Source: Clusia tigrina
Lineage: Eukaryota > Arthropoda > Insecta > Diptera > Clusiidae
NCBI GenBank assembly: GCA_920105625.2
Contig: OV050033.1
Span: 94,862,280-94,926,279 of the forward strand
Length of the DNA: 64,000 bases
Direction of reading: 5' to 3'
Positions 1 through 11,612 of this stretch are shown in pieces (position 1 is the first letter of the stretch; each line of letters opens with the position of its first letter). A model generated the notes under the pieces. The model searched no databases. It was not told the DNA's origin and saw nothing but the letters and a program-made list of their open reading frames with translations. Position numbers and translations under genes: made by a program.

Positions 1-196
1 GCAACATACAAATGCTTGTATTTTTTTACTGGAGCGTCCTAAAACCTTGAAATTTTGTAACAATAAAGTACTCGAGCCTCTTGTCAATTTAAGCTATCGC
101 TCAAAGCTGTGCTACCCTCGAGTCCCAAATCAAACACTGATAAAAATTCCAATGGCCCTAACTTCTATACGGTACGTCCTACAACTATCAAAGTTA

Positions 197-392
197 GCAA
201 CATATAAATGCTTGTAATTTTTTACTGGAGCGTCATAAAACCTTGAAATTTTGTAACAATAAAGTACTCGAGCCTCTTGCCAATTTAAGCTATCGCTCAA
301 AGTTGTGCTACCCTTGAGTCCCAAATAAAATACTGATAAAGCTTCAAATGGCCCTAACTTCTATACGGTACGTCCTACACCTATCAAAGTTT
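197..392 (+). repeat. Representative 196-bp monomer
   Basis: This is one full unit in the phase used here (position 1 = g of 'gcaacat'). Order of landmarks in the consensus: a small dyad TACAA-ATGC-TTGTA at unit positions 7-20; 'ggagcgtcataaaacc' near 31-46; an XhoI site CTCGAG at 71-76; 'gctatcgctcaaag' at 93-106; 'gagtcccaaatcaaac' at 120-135; 'ggccctaactt' at 154-164; 'acggtacgtcc' at 169-179; and CAAAGTTTG running from 189 into base 1 of the next unit. The consensus is about 37% G+C, with C about 1.8 times as frequent as G on this strand. One monomer per nucleosome plus linker is a plausible packing, by length alone. Confidence 0.95.
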
Positions 393-512
393 GCAACATA
401 CAAATGCTTGTGACTTTTTACTGGAGCGTCATAAAACCTTGAAATTTTGTAACAATAAAGTACTCGAGCCTCTTGTCAATTTAAGCTATCGCTCAAAGCT
501 ATGCTACCCTTG

Positions 513-550
513 AGACCCAAATCAAACACTGATAAAGCTTCAAATGGCCC
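513..550 (+). repeat. Possible third, decayed subrepeat (partial)
   Basis: The last ~38 bases of the monomer before 'taactt' (agtccc, atcaaa, tg, aa, caaatg) align with the 3' part of subrepeat A (cgtcct, atcaaa, tg, aa, caaatg) if two or three small gaps are allowed. It is followed by 'taactt' just as A and B are. The remaining ~46 bases ('agcctcttg' through 'acccttg') include another tcaaag element at unit positions 101-106. The match needs gaps and is inference. Confidence 0.4.
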
Positions 551-606
551 TAACTTCTATACGGTACGTCCTATACCTATCAAAGTTTTCAACATACAAA
601 TGCTTG
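551..606 (+). repeat. Subrepeat A (56 bp) within the monomer
   Basis: An example of the first of two adjacent 56-bp subrepeats. It starts at 'taacttctat', runs across the unit boundary and ends at 'aaatgcttg'. Ungapped comparison of the consensus with subrepeat B directly downstream gives 35 of 56 matches, with conserved blocks taactt, gg, cgtc, caaa/gaaa, tttg and aaca. This indicates that part of the monomer arose from a shorter ancestral repeat. Confidence 0.75.
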
Positions 607-662
607 TAACTTTTTACTGGAGCGTCATAAAACCTTGAAATTTTGTAACAATAAAGTACTCG
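607..662 (+). repeat. Subrepeat B (56 bp) within the monomer
   Basis: The second 56-bp subrepeat, from 'taactttttactgg' to 'gtactcg', directly abutting subrepeat A. The shared positions are evenly spread rather than limited to one block, as expected from an old internal duplication followed by independent divergence. Confidence 0.75.
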
Positions 663-3600
663 AGCCTCTTGTCAATTTAAGCTATAGCTCAAAGCTGTTC
701 TACCCTTGAGTCCCAAATCAAACACTGATAAAACTTCAAATGGCCCTAACTTCTATACGGTACGTCTTACATCTATCAAAGTTTGCAACATATAAATTCT
801 TGTAACTTTTTACTGGAGCGTCATAAAACCTTGAAATTTTGTAACAATAAAGTACTCGAGCCTCTTGTCAATTTAAGCTATCACTCAAAGCTATGCTTCC
901 CTTGAGTCCCAAATCAAACACTGATAAAAATTCAAATGGCCCTAACTTCTATACGGTACGTCCTACACCTATCAAAGTTTGCAACATACAAATGCTTGTA
1001 ACTTTTTACTGAGCGTCATAAAACCTTGAAATTTTGTAACAATAAAGTACTCGAGCCTCTTGTCAATTTAAGCTATCGCTCAAAGCTGTGCTACCCTTGA
1101 GTCCCAAATCAAACACTGATAATGCTTCAAATGGCCATAACTTCTATACGGTACGTACTACACCTATCAAAGTTTGCTACATACAAATGCTTATAACTTT
1201 TACTGTAGCGTCATAAAACCTTGAAATTTTGTAGCAATAAAGTACTCGAGCCTCTTGTCAATTTAAGCTATCGCCCAAAGATGTGCTACCCTTAAGTCCC
1301 AAATCAAACACTGATAAAGCTTCAAATGGCCCTAACTTCTATACGGTACGTGCTACAATTATCAAAGTTTGCAACATACAAATGCTTGTAACTTTTTACT
1401 GGAGCGTCATAAAACCTTGAAATTTTGTAACACTAAAGTACTCGAGACTCTTGTCAATTTAAGCTATCGCTCAAAGCTGTGCTACCCTTGAGTCCCAAAT
1501 CAAACACTTATAAAACTCCAAATGGCCCTAACTTCTATTCGGTACTTCCAACACCTATCAAAGTTTGCAACATACAAATGCTTGTAACTTTTTACTGGAG
1601 CGTCATAAAACCTTGAAGGTTTATAACAATAAAGTACTCGAGCCTCTTGTCAATTTAAGCTATCGCTCAAAGCTATGCTACCCTTGAGTCCCAAATCAAA
1701 CACTGATAAAGCTTCAAATGGCCCTAACTTCTATACGGTACGTCCTACACCTCTCAAAGTGTTCAACATACAAATGCTTGTAACTTCTTACTGGAGCGAC
1801 ATAAAACCTTGAAATTTTGTAACAATAAAGTACTCGAGCATCTTGTCAATTTAAGCTATCGCTCAAAACTGTGCTACTCTTGAGTCCCAAATCAAACACT
1901 GATAATGCTTCAAATGGCCCTTACTTCTATATGGTACGTACTACACCTATCAAAGTTTGCAACATACAAATGCTTGTAACTTTTTACTGGAGCGTCATAA
2001 AACCTTGAAATTTTGTAACAATAAAGTACTCGAGCCTCTTGTCATTTAAGCTATCGCTCAAAGCTGTGCTACCCTTGAGTCCCAAATCAAACACTGCTAA
2101 ATCTTCAAATGGCCCTAACTTCTATACGGTACGTCCCACACCTATCAAAGTTTGCAATACACAAATGCTTGTAACTTTTTACTGGAGCGTCATAAAACCT
2201 TGAAATTTTGGAACAATAAAGAACTCGAGCCTCTAGTCAATTTAAGCTATCGCTCAAAGCTATGCTAACCTTGGGTCCCAAATCAAACAATGATAAAGCT
2301 TCAAATGGCCCTAACTTCTATACGGTACGTCCAACACCTATCAAAGTTTGCAACATACAAATGCTTGTATTTTTTTACTGGAGCGTCATAAAACCTTGAA
2401 ATTTTGTAACAATAAAGTACTCGAGCCTCTTGTCAATTTAAGCTATCGCTCAAAGCTATGCTACCCTTGAGTCCCAAATAAAACACTGATAAAAATTCAA
2501 ATGGCCCTAACTTCTATACGGTACGTCCTACACCTATCAAAGTTTGCAACATATAAATGCTTGTAATTTTTTACTGGAGCGTCATAAAACCTTGAAATTT
2601 TGTAACAATAAAGTACTTGAGCCTCTTGTCAATTTAAGCTATCGCTCAAAGCTATGCTACCCTTGAGTCCCAAATCAAACACTGATAAAGCTTCAAATGG
2701 CCCTAACTTCTATACGGTACGTCCTACACCTATCAAAGTTTGCAACATATTAATGCTTGTAACTTTTTACTGGAGCGTCATAAAACCTTGAAATTTTGGA
2801 ACAATAAAGAACTCGAGCCTCTAGTCAATTTAAGCTATCGCTCAAAGCTATGCTAACCTTGGGACCCAAATCAAACAGTGATAAAGCTTCAAATGGCCCT
2901 AACTTCTATACGGTACGTCCAACACCTATCAAAGTTTGCAACATACAAATGCTTGTACTTTTTTACTGGAGCGTCATAAAACCTTGAAATTTTGTAACAA
3001 TAAAGTACTCGAGCCTCTTGTCAATTTAAGCTATCGCTCAAAGCTATGCTAACCTTGGGTCCCAAATCAAACAATGATAAAGCTTCAAATGGCCCTAACT
3101 TCTATACGGTACGTCCAACACCTATCAAAGTTTGCAACATACAAATGCTTGTATTTTTTTACTGGAGCGTCATAAAACCTTGAAATTTTGTAACAATAAA
3201 GTACTCGAGCATCTTGTCAATTTAAGCTATCGCTCAAAGCTATGCTACCCTTGAGTCCCAAATCAAGCACTGATAAAACTTCAAATGGCCCTAACTTCTA
3301 TACGGTACGTCCTACACCTATCAAAGTTTGCAACATACAAATGCTTGCAACTTTTTACTGGAGCGACATAAAACCTTGAAATTTTGTAACAATAAAGTAC
3401 TCGAGCCTCTTGTCAATTTAAGCTATCGCTCAAAGCTGTGCTACGATGAGTTCCAAATCAAACAATGCTAAAGCTCCAAATGGCCCTAACTTCTATACGG
3501 TACGTCCAACACCTATCAAAGTTTGCAACATACAAATGCTTGTATTATTTTACTGGAGCGTCATAAAACCTTGAAATTTTGTAACAATAAAGTACTCGAG

Positions 3601-3876
3601 CCTCTTGTCAATTTAAGCTATCGCTCAAAGCTATGCTACCCTTGAGTCCCAAATCAAACACTGATAAAGCTTCAAATGGCCCTAACTTCTATACGGTACG
3701 TCCTACACCTTTCAAAGTTTGCAACATATAAATGCTTGTAACTTTTTACTGGAGCGTCATAAAACCTTGAAATTTTACAATAAAGTACTCGAGCCTCTTG
3801 TCAATTTAAGTTATCACTCAAAGCTATGCTACCCTTGAATCGCAAATCAAACACTGATAAAGCTTCAAATGCCCCT

Positions 3877-6029
3877 AACTTCTATACGGTACATCCTACA
3901 CCTATCAAAGTTTGCAACATATAAATGCTTGTAACTTTTTACTGGAGCGTCATAAAACCTTGAAATTTTGTTACAATAAAGTACTCGAGCCTCTTGTCAA
4001 TTTAAGCTATCGCTCAAAGCTGTGCTACCATTGAGTCCAAATCAAACACTGATAAAACTTCAAATGGCCTTAACTTCTATACGGTAGGTCCTACACCTAT
4101 CAAAGTTTGCAACATATAAATGCTTGTAATTTTTTACTGGAGCGTCATAAAACCTTGAAATTTTGTAACAATAAAGTACTCGAGCCTCTTGTCAATTTAA
4201 GCTATCGCTCAAAGCTATGCTACCCTTGAGTCCCAAATCAAACACTGATAAAAATTCAAATGGCCTTAGCTTCTATACGGTACGTCCTACACCTATCAAA
4301 GTTTGCAACATACAAATGCTTGTAACTTTTTATTGGAGCGTCATAAAACCTTGAAATTTTGTAACAATAACGTACTCGAGCCTCTTGTCAATTTAAGCTA
4401 TCGCTCAAAGCTGTGCTACCCTTGAGTCCCAAATCAAACACTGATAAAACTTCAAATGGCCCTAACTTCTATACGGTACGTCCTACACCTATCAAAGTTT
4501 GCAACATACAAATGCTTGTAACTTTTTACTGGAGCGTCATAAAACCTTGAAATTTTGTAACAATAAAGTACTCGAGACTCTTGTCTGTTTAAGCTATCGC
4601 TCAAAGCTATGCTACCCTTGAGTCCCAAATCAAACACTGATAAAAATTTAAATGGCCCTGACTTCTACACGGTACGTCCTACTCCTATCAGAATTTGCAA
4701 CAGACAAATGCTTGTAATTTTTTACTGGAGCGACATAAAACCTTGAAATTTTGTAACAATAAAGTACTCGAGCCTCTTGTCAATTTAAGCTATCGCTCAA
4801 AGCTGTGCTACGACGAGTCCCAAATCAAACACTGAAAAAAATTCAAATGGCCCTAACTTCTATACGGTATGTCCTACACCTATCAAAGTTTGCAACATAT
4901 AAATGCCTGTAATTTTTTACTGGAGCGTCATAAAACCTTGAAATTTTGTAACAATAAAGTACTCGAGCCTCTTGTCAATTTAAGCTATCGCTCAAAGTTG
5001 TGCTACCCTTGAGTCCCAAATAAAACACTGATAAAGCTTCAAATGGCCCTAACTTCTATACGGTACGTCCTACACCTATCAAAGTTTGCAACATACAAAT
5101 GCTTGTAACTTTTTACTGGAGCGTCATAAAACCTTGAAATTTAGTAACAATAAAGTACTCGAGCCTTTTGTCAATTAAGACTATCGCTCAAAGCTATGCT
5201 ACCCTTGAGTCCCAAATCAAACACTGATAAACATTCAAATGGCCCTAACTTCTATACGGTACGTCCTACACCTATCAAAGTTTGCAACATACAAATGCTT
5301 GCAACTTTTTACTGGAGCGGCATAAAACCTTGAAATTTTGTAACAATAAAGTACTCGAGCCTCTTGTCAATTTAAGCTATCGCTCAAAGCTGTGCTACCA
5401 TTGAGTCCAAATCAAACACTGATAAAACTTCAAATGGCCCTAACTTCTATACGGTACGTGCTACACCTATCAAAGTTTGCAACATACAAATGCTTGCAAC
5501 TTTTTACTGGAGCGTCATAAAACCTTGAAATTTTGTAACAATAAAGTACTCGAGCCTCTTGTCAATTTAAGCTATCGCTCAAAGCTGTGCTACCCTTGAG
5601 TCCCAAATCAAACACTGATAAAAATTCAAATGGCTTTAACTTCTATACGGTACGTCCTACACCTATCAAAGTTTGCAACATATAAATGCTTGTAGTTTTT
5701 TACTGGAGCGTCATAAAACCTTGAAATTTTGTAACAATAAAGTACTCGAGCCTCTTGTCAATTTAAGCTATCGCTCAAAGCTATGCTACCCTTGAGTCCC
5801 AAATCAAGCACTGATAAAACTTGAAATGGCCCTAACTTCTATACGGTACGTCCTACACCTATCAAAGTTTGCAACATACAAATGCTTGCAACTTTTTACT
5901 GGAGCGTCATAAAACCTTGAAATTTTGTAACAATAAAGTACTCGAGCCTCTTGTCAATTTAAGCTATCGCTCAAAGCTGTGCAACCCTTGAGTCCCAAAT
6001 CAAACACTGATAAAAATTCAAATGGCCCT
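3877..6029 (+). repeat. 2153-bp tandem duplication, copy 1
   Basis: Eleven monomers (11 x 196 minus 3) repeated directly downstream at a constant offset of 2153 bp. Markers shared by both copies include 'acatcctac' (3891 and 6044), 'aataacgtactcgag' (near 4367 and 6520), 'ctacgacgagtcc' (near 4809 and 6962) and 'gtcaattaagactatcg'. On reading I found only two differences between copies. Edges are set to about 30 bases because flanking monomers are themselves similar. Confidence 0.85.
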
Positions 6030-8182
6030 AACTTCTATACGGTACATCCTACACCTATCAAAGTTTGCAACATATAAATGCTTGTAACTTTTTACTGGAG
6101 CGTCATAAAACCTTGAAATTTTGTTACAATAAAGTACTCGAGCCTCTTGTCAATTTAAGCTATCGCTCAAAGCTGTGCTACCATTGAGTCCAAATCAAAC
6201 ACTGATAAAACTTCAAATGGCCTTAACTTCTATACGGTAGGTCCTACACCTATCAAAGTTTGCAACATATAAATGCTTGTAATTTTTTACTGGAGCGTCA
6301 TAAAACCTTGAAATTTTGTAACAATAAAGTACTCGAGCCTCTTGTCAATTTAAGCTATCGCTCAAAGCTATGCTACCCTTGAGTCCCAAATCAAACACTG
6401 ATAAAAATTCAAATGGCCTTAGCTTCTATACGGTACGTCCTACACCTATCAAAGTTTGCAACATACAAATGCTTGTAACTTTTTATTGGAGCGTCATAAA
6501 ACCTTGAAATTTTGTAACAATAACGTACTCGAGCCTCTTGTCAATTTAAGCTATCGCTCAAAGCTGTGCTACCCTTGAGTCCCAAATCAAACACTGATAA
6601 AACTTCAAATGGCCCTAACTTCTATACGGTACGTCCTACACCTATCAAAGTTTGCAACATACAAATGCTTGTAACTTTTTACTGGAGCGTCATAAAACCT
6701 TGAAATTTTGTAACAATAAAGTACTCGAGACTCTTGTCTGTTTAAGCTATCGCTCAAAGCTATGCTACCCTTGAGTCCCAAATCAAACACTGATAAAAAT
6801 TTAAATGGCCCTGACTTCTACACGGTACGTCCTACTCCTATCAGAATTTGCAACAGACAAATGCTTGTAATTTTTTACTGGAGCGACATAAAACCTTGAA
6901 ATTTTGTAACAATAAAGTACTCGAGCCTCTTGTCAATTTAAGCTATCGCTCAAAGCTGTGCTACGACGAGTCCCAAATCAAACACTGAAAAAAATTCAAA
7001 TGGCCCTAACTTCTATACGGTATGTCCTACACCTATCAAAGTTTGCAACATATAAATGCCTGTAATTTTTTACTGGAGCGTCATAAAACCTTGAAATTTT
7101 GTAACAATAAAGTACTCGAGCCTCTTGTCAATTTAAGCTATCGCTCAAAGTTGTGCTACCCTTGAGTCCCAAATAAAACACTGATAAAGCTTCAAATGGC
7201 CCTAACTTCTATACGGTACGTCCTACACCTATCAAAGTTTGCAACATACAAATGCTTGTAACTTTTTACTGGAGCGTCATAAACCCTTGAAATTTAGTAA
7301 CAATAAAGTACTCGAGCCTTTTGTCAATTAAGACTATCGCTCAAAGCTATGCTACCCTTGAGTCCCAAATCAAACACTGATAAACATTCAAATGGCCCTA
7401 ACTTCTATACGGTACGTCCTACACCTATCAAAGTTTGCAACATACAAATGCTTGCAACTTTTTACTGGAGCGGCATAAAACCTTGAAATTTTGTAACAAT
7501 AAAGTACTCGAGCCTCTTGTCAATTTAAGCTATCGCTCAAAGCTGTGCTACCATTGAGTCCAAATCAAACACTGATAAAACTTCAAATGGCCCTAACTTC
7601 TATACGGTACGTGCTACACCTATCAAAGTTTGCAACATACAAATGCTTGCAACTTTTTACTGGAGCGTCATAAAACCTTGAAATTTTGTAATAATAAAGT
7701 ACTCGAGCCTCTTGTCAATTTAAGCTATCGCTCAAAGCTGTGCTACCCTTGAGTCCCAAATCAAACACTGATAAAAATTCAAATGGCTTTAACTTCTATA
7801 CGGTACGTCCTACACCTATCAAAGTTTGCAACATATAAATGCTTGTAGTTTTTTACTGGAGCGTCATAAAACCTTGAAATTTTGTAACAATAAAGTACTC
7901 GAGCCTCTTGTCAATTTAAGCTATCGCTCAAAGCTATGCTACCCTTGAGTCCCAAATCAAGCACTGATAAAACTTGAAATGGCCCTAACTTCTATACGGT
8001 ACGTCCTACACCTATCAAAGTTTGCAACATACAAATGCTTGCAACTTTTTACTGGAGCGTCATAAAACCTTGAAATTTTGTAACAATAAAGTACTCGAGC
8101 CTCTTGTCAATTTAAGCTATCGCTCAAAGCTGTGCAACCCTTGAGTCCCAAATCAAACACTGATAAAAATTCAAATGGCCCT
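6030..8182 (+). repeat. 2153-bp tandem duplication, copy 2
   Basis: Second copy of the 3877-6029 block. The differences seen are 'aaacccttgaaatttag' (near 7283) in place of 'aaaaccttgaaatttag', and 'gtaataataaag' (near 7688) in place of 'gtaacaataaag'. Such identity implies a recent event, homogenisation, or an assembly duplication. Part of this variant set reappears near 15.2-16.6 kb. Confidence 0.85.
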
Positions 8183-9739
8183 AACTTCTATACGGTACGT
8201 CCTACACCTATCAAAGTTTGCAACATATAAATGCTTGTAATTTTTTACTGGAGCATCATAAAACCTTGAAATTTTGTAACAATAAAGTACTCGAGCCTCT
8301 TGTCAATTTAAGCTATCGCTCAAAGTTGTGCTACCCTTGAGTCCCAAATAAAACACTGATAAAGCTTCAAATGGCCCTAACTTCTATACGGTACGTCCTA
8401 CACCTATCAAAATTTGCAACATACAAATGCTTGTAACTTTTTACTGGAGCGTCATAAAACCTTGCAGTTTTGTGATAATAAAGTACTCGAGCCTCTTGTC
8501 AATTTAAGCTATCGCTCAAAGCTGTGCTACCCTTGAGTCCCAAATCAAACACTGATAAAACTTCAAATGGCCCTAACTTCTATACGGTACGTCCTACACC
8601 TATCAAAGTTTGCAACATACAAATGCTTGTAACTTTTTATTGGAGCGTCATAAAACCTTGAAATTTTGTAACAATAAAGAACTCGAGCCTCTTGTCAATT
8701 TAAGCTATCGCTCAAAGCTATGCTAGCCTTGAGTCCCAAATCAAGCACTGATAAAACTTGAAATGGCCCTAACTTCTATACGGTACGTCCTACACCTATC
8801 AAAGTTTGCAACATACAAATGCTTGCAACTTTTTACTGGAGCGTCATAAAACCTTGAAATTTTGTAACAATAAAGTACTCGAGCCTCTTGTCAATTTAAG
8901 CTATCGCTCAAAGCTGTGCTACCCTTGAGTCCCAAATCAACCACTGATAAAAATTCAAATGGCCCTAACTTCTATACGGTACGTTCTACACCTATCAAAG
9001 TTTGCAACATATAAATGCTTGTAATTTTTTACTGGAGCGTCATAAAACCTTGAAATTTTGTTACAATAAAGTACTCGAGCCTCTTGTCAATTTAAGCTAT
9101 CGCTCAAAGTTGTACTACCCTTGAGTCCCAAATAAAACACTGATAAAGCTTCAAAAGGCCCTAACTTCTATACGGTACGTCCTACACCTATCAAAGTTTG
9201 CAACATACAAATGCTTGTAACTTTTTACTGGAGTGTCATAAAACCTTGACATTTTGTAACAATAAAGTACTCGAGCCTCTTGTCAATTTAAGCTATCGCT
9301 CAAAGCTATGCTACCCTTGAGTCCCAAATCAAACACTGATAAAAATTCAAATGGCCCTAACTTCTGTACGGTACGTCCTACACCTATCAAAGTTTGCAAC
9401 ATACAAATGCTTGTAACTTTTTACTGGAGCGTCATAAAACCTTGAAAGTTTGTAACAATAAAGTAGTCGAGCCTCTTGTCAATTTAAGTTATCGCTCAAA
9501 GCTGTGCTACCATTGAGTCCAAATCAAACACTGATGAAGCTTCAAATGGCCCTAACTTCTATACGGTACGTCCTACACCTATCGAAGTTTGCAACATACA
9601 AATGCTTGTAACTTTTTATTGGAGCGTCATAAAACCTTGAAATTTTGTAACAAAAAAGAACTCGAGCCTCTTGTCATTTTAAGCTATCGCTCAAAGCTAT
9701 GCTACCCTTGAGTCCCAAATAAAACACTGATATAGCTTC
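8183..9739 (+). repeat. Mosaic monomers related to 20.3-21.0 and 23.8-24.6 kb
   Basis: About eight monomers. The variants 'ccttgcagttttg' (near 8460) and 'gctagccttgag' (8722) line up with 20660 and 20921 at an offset of 12199 bp, and 'gctagcc' recurs at 24445. Dispersed copies of the same variant order show that blocks of several monomers have been moved or copied within the array. No non-satellite sequence is present. Confidence 0.75.
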
Positions 9740-10807
9740 AAATGGCCCTAACTTCTGTACGGTACGTCCTACACCTCTCAAAGTTTGCAACATTCAAATG
9801 CTTGTAACTTTTTACTGGAGCGTCACAAAACCTTGAAATTTTGTAATAATAAAGTACTCGAGCCTCTTGTCAATTTAAGCTATCGCTCAAAGTTGTTCTA
9901 CCCTTGAGTCCCAAATAAAACACTGATAAAGCTTCAAAAGGCCCTAACTTCTATACGGTACGTCCTACACCTATCAAAGTTTGCAACATACAAATGCTTG
10001 TAACTTTTTACTGGAGCGTCGTAAAACCTTGAAATTTTGTAACAATAAAGTACTCGAGCCTCTTGTCAATTTAAGCTATCGCTCAAAGCTATGCTACCCT
10101 TGAGTCCCAAATGAAACACTGATAAAAATTCAAATGGCCCTAACTTCTGTACGGTACGTCCTACACCTATCAAAGTTTGCAACATACAAATGCTTGTAAC
10201 TTTTTACTGGAGCGTCATAAAACCTTGAAATTTTGTAACAATAAAGTAGTCGAGCCTCTTGTCAATTTAAGTTATCGCTCAAAGCTATGCTACCCTTGAG
10301 TCCCAAATAAAACACTGATCAAGCTTCAAATGGCCCTAACTTCTATACGGTACGTTCTACACCTATCAAAGTTTGCAAAATACAAATGCTTGTAACTTTT
10401 TACTGGAGCGCCATAAAACCTTGAAATTTTGTAACAATAAAGTACTCGAGCCTCTTGTCAATTTAAGCTATCGCTCAAAGCTATGCTACCCTTGAGTCCC
10501 AAATCAAACACTGATAAAGCTTCAAATGGCCCTAACTTCTATACGGTACGTCTTACACCTATCAAAGTTTGCAACATACAAATGATTGTAACTTTTTACT
10601 AGAGCGTCATAAAACCTTGAAATTTTGTAACTATAAAGTACTCGAGCCTCTTGTTAATTTAAGCTATCGCTCAAAGCTTCCAACATACAAATGCTTGTAA
10701 CTTTTTACTGGAGCGTCATAAAACCTTGAAATTTTGTAACAATAAAGTACTCGAGCCTCTTGTCAATTTAAGCTATCGCTCAAAGCTATGCTACCCTTGA
10801 GTCCCAA
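9740..10807 (+). repeat. Block of a 1873-bp spaced duplication, copy 1
   Basis: Runs of shared variants ('acctctcaaag' near 9773, 'caacattcaaatg', 'ttgttctaccc', 'gttctacacc' at 10354, 'tttgcaaaatac', the 109-bp short monomer) recur 1873 bp downstream. This offset equals nine full units plus one 109-bp short unit (9 x 196 + 109). Confidence 0.8.
10571..10679 (+). repeat. 109-bp short monomer 1
   Basis: Unit positions 1-107 are joined to 195-196, removing 87 bp between tcaaag at 101-106 and tcaaag at 188-193. It carries 'caaatgattg' and 'cttgttaattt', and its junction reads 'caaagcttcc'. Confidence 0.88.
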
Positions 10808-11612
10808 ATCAAATACTGATAAAGCTTCAAATGGCCCTAACTTCTATACGGTACGTCCTACAGCTATCAAAGTTTGCAACATATAAATGCTTGTAACTTT
10901 TTACTGGAGCGTCATAAAACCTTGAAATTTTGTAACAATAAAGATCTCGAGCCTCTTGTCAATTTAAGCTATCGCTCAAAGCTATGCTACCCTTGAGTCC
11001 CAAATCAAGCACTGATAAAACTTCAAATGGCCCTAACTTCTATACGGTACGTCCTACACCTATCAAGCTTTGCAACATACAAATGCTTGCAACTTTTTAC
11101 TGGAGCGTCATAAAACCTTGAAATTTTGTAAGAATAAAGTACTCGAGCCTCTTGTCAATTTAAGCTATCGCTCAAAGCTGTGCTACCCTTGAGTCCCAAA
11201 TCAAACACTGATAAAAATTCAAATGGCCCTAACTTCTATACGGTACGTCCTACACCTATCAAAGTTTGCAACATATAAATGCTTGTAATTTTTTACTGGA
11301 GCGTCATAAAACCTTGAAATTTTGTAACAATAAAGTACTCGAGCCTCTTGTCAATTTAAGCTATCGCTCAAAGTTGTACTACCCTTGAGTCCCAAATAAA
11401 ACACTGATAAAGCTTCAAAAGGCCCTAACTTCTATACGGTACGTCCTACACCTATCAAAGTTTGCAACATACAAATGCTTGTAACTTTTTACTGGAGTGT
11501 CATAAAACCTTGAAATTTTGTAACAATAAAGTACTCGAGCCTCTTGTCAATTTAAGCTATCGCTCAAAGCTATGCTACCCTTGAGTCCCAAATCAAACAC
11601 TGATAAAGCTTC
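10808..11612 (+). repeat. Monomers between the 1873-bp spaced blocks
   Basis: About four monomers. The marker 'cagctatcaaag' (10861) followed by 'aagatctcgag', which creates a BglII site, recurs 2655 bp downstream near 13516. Nothing other than satellite is seen. Confidence 0.75.

Larger units (their letters stand above)
1..3876 (+). repeat. Left segment: irregular monomers, local trimer
   Basis: About 20 monomers with scattered private changes and no long tandem duplication that I could see. A three-monomer (588-bp) spacing is visible: the variant 'gaacaataaagaactcgag' followed by 'ctctagtcaattt' occurs near 2211 and 2799, each followed by 'aaccttggg' and 'cgtccaacacc'. Single-base indels (for example 'tactgagcg' near 1010) are commoner here than in the recently duplicated blocks. 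Confidence 0.8.

Noticed and set aside
4452..4637. 61-codon minus-strand frame found at 4452, 6605, 15442, 18298 and, in diverged form, 24678 and 50325
   Set aside because: The frame simply marks monomers in which a variant removes a stop. Identical copies come from duplicated DNA blocks, not from conservation of a protein.
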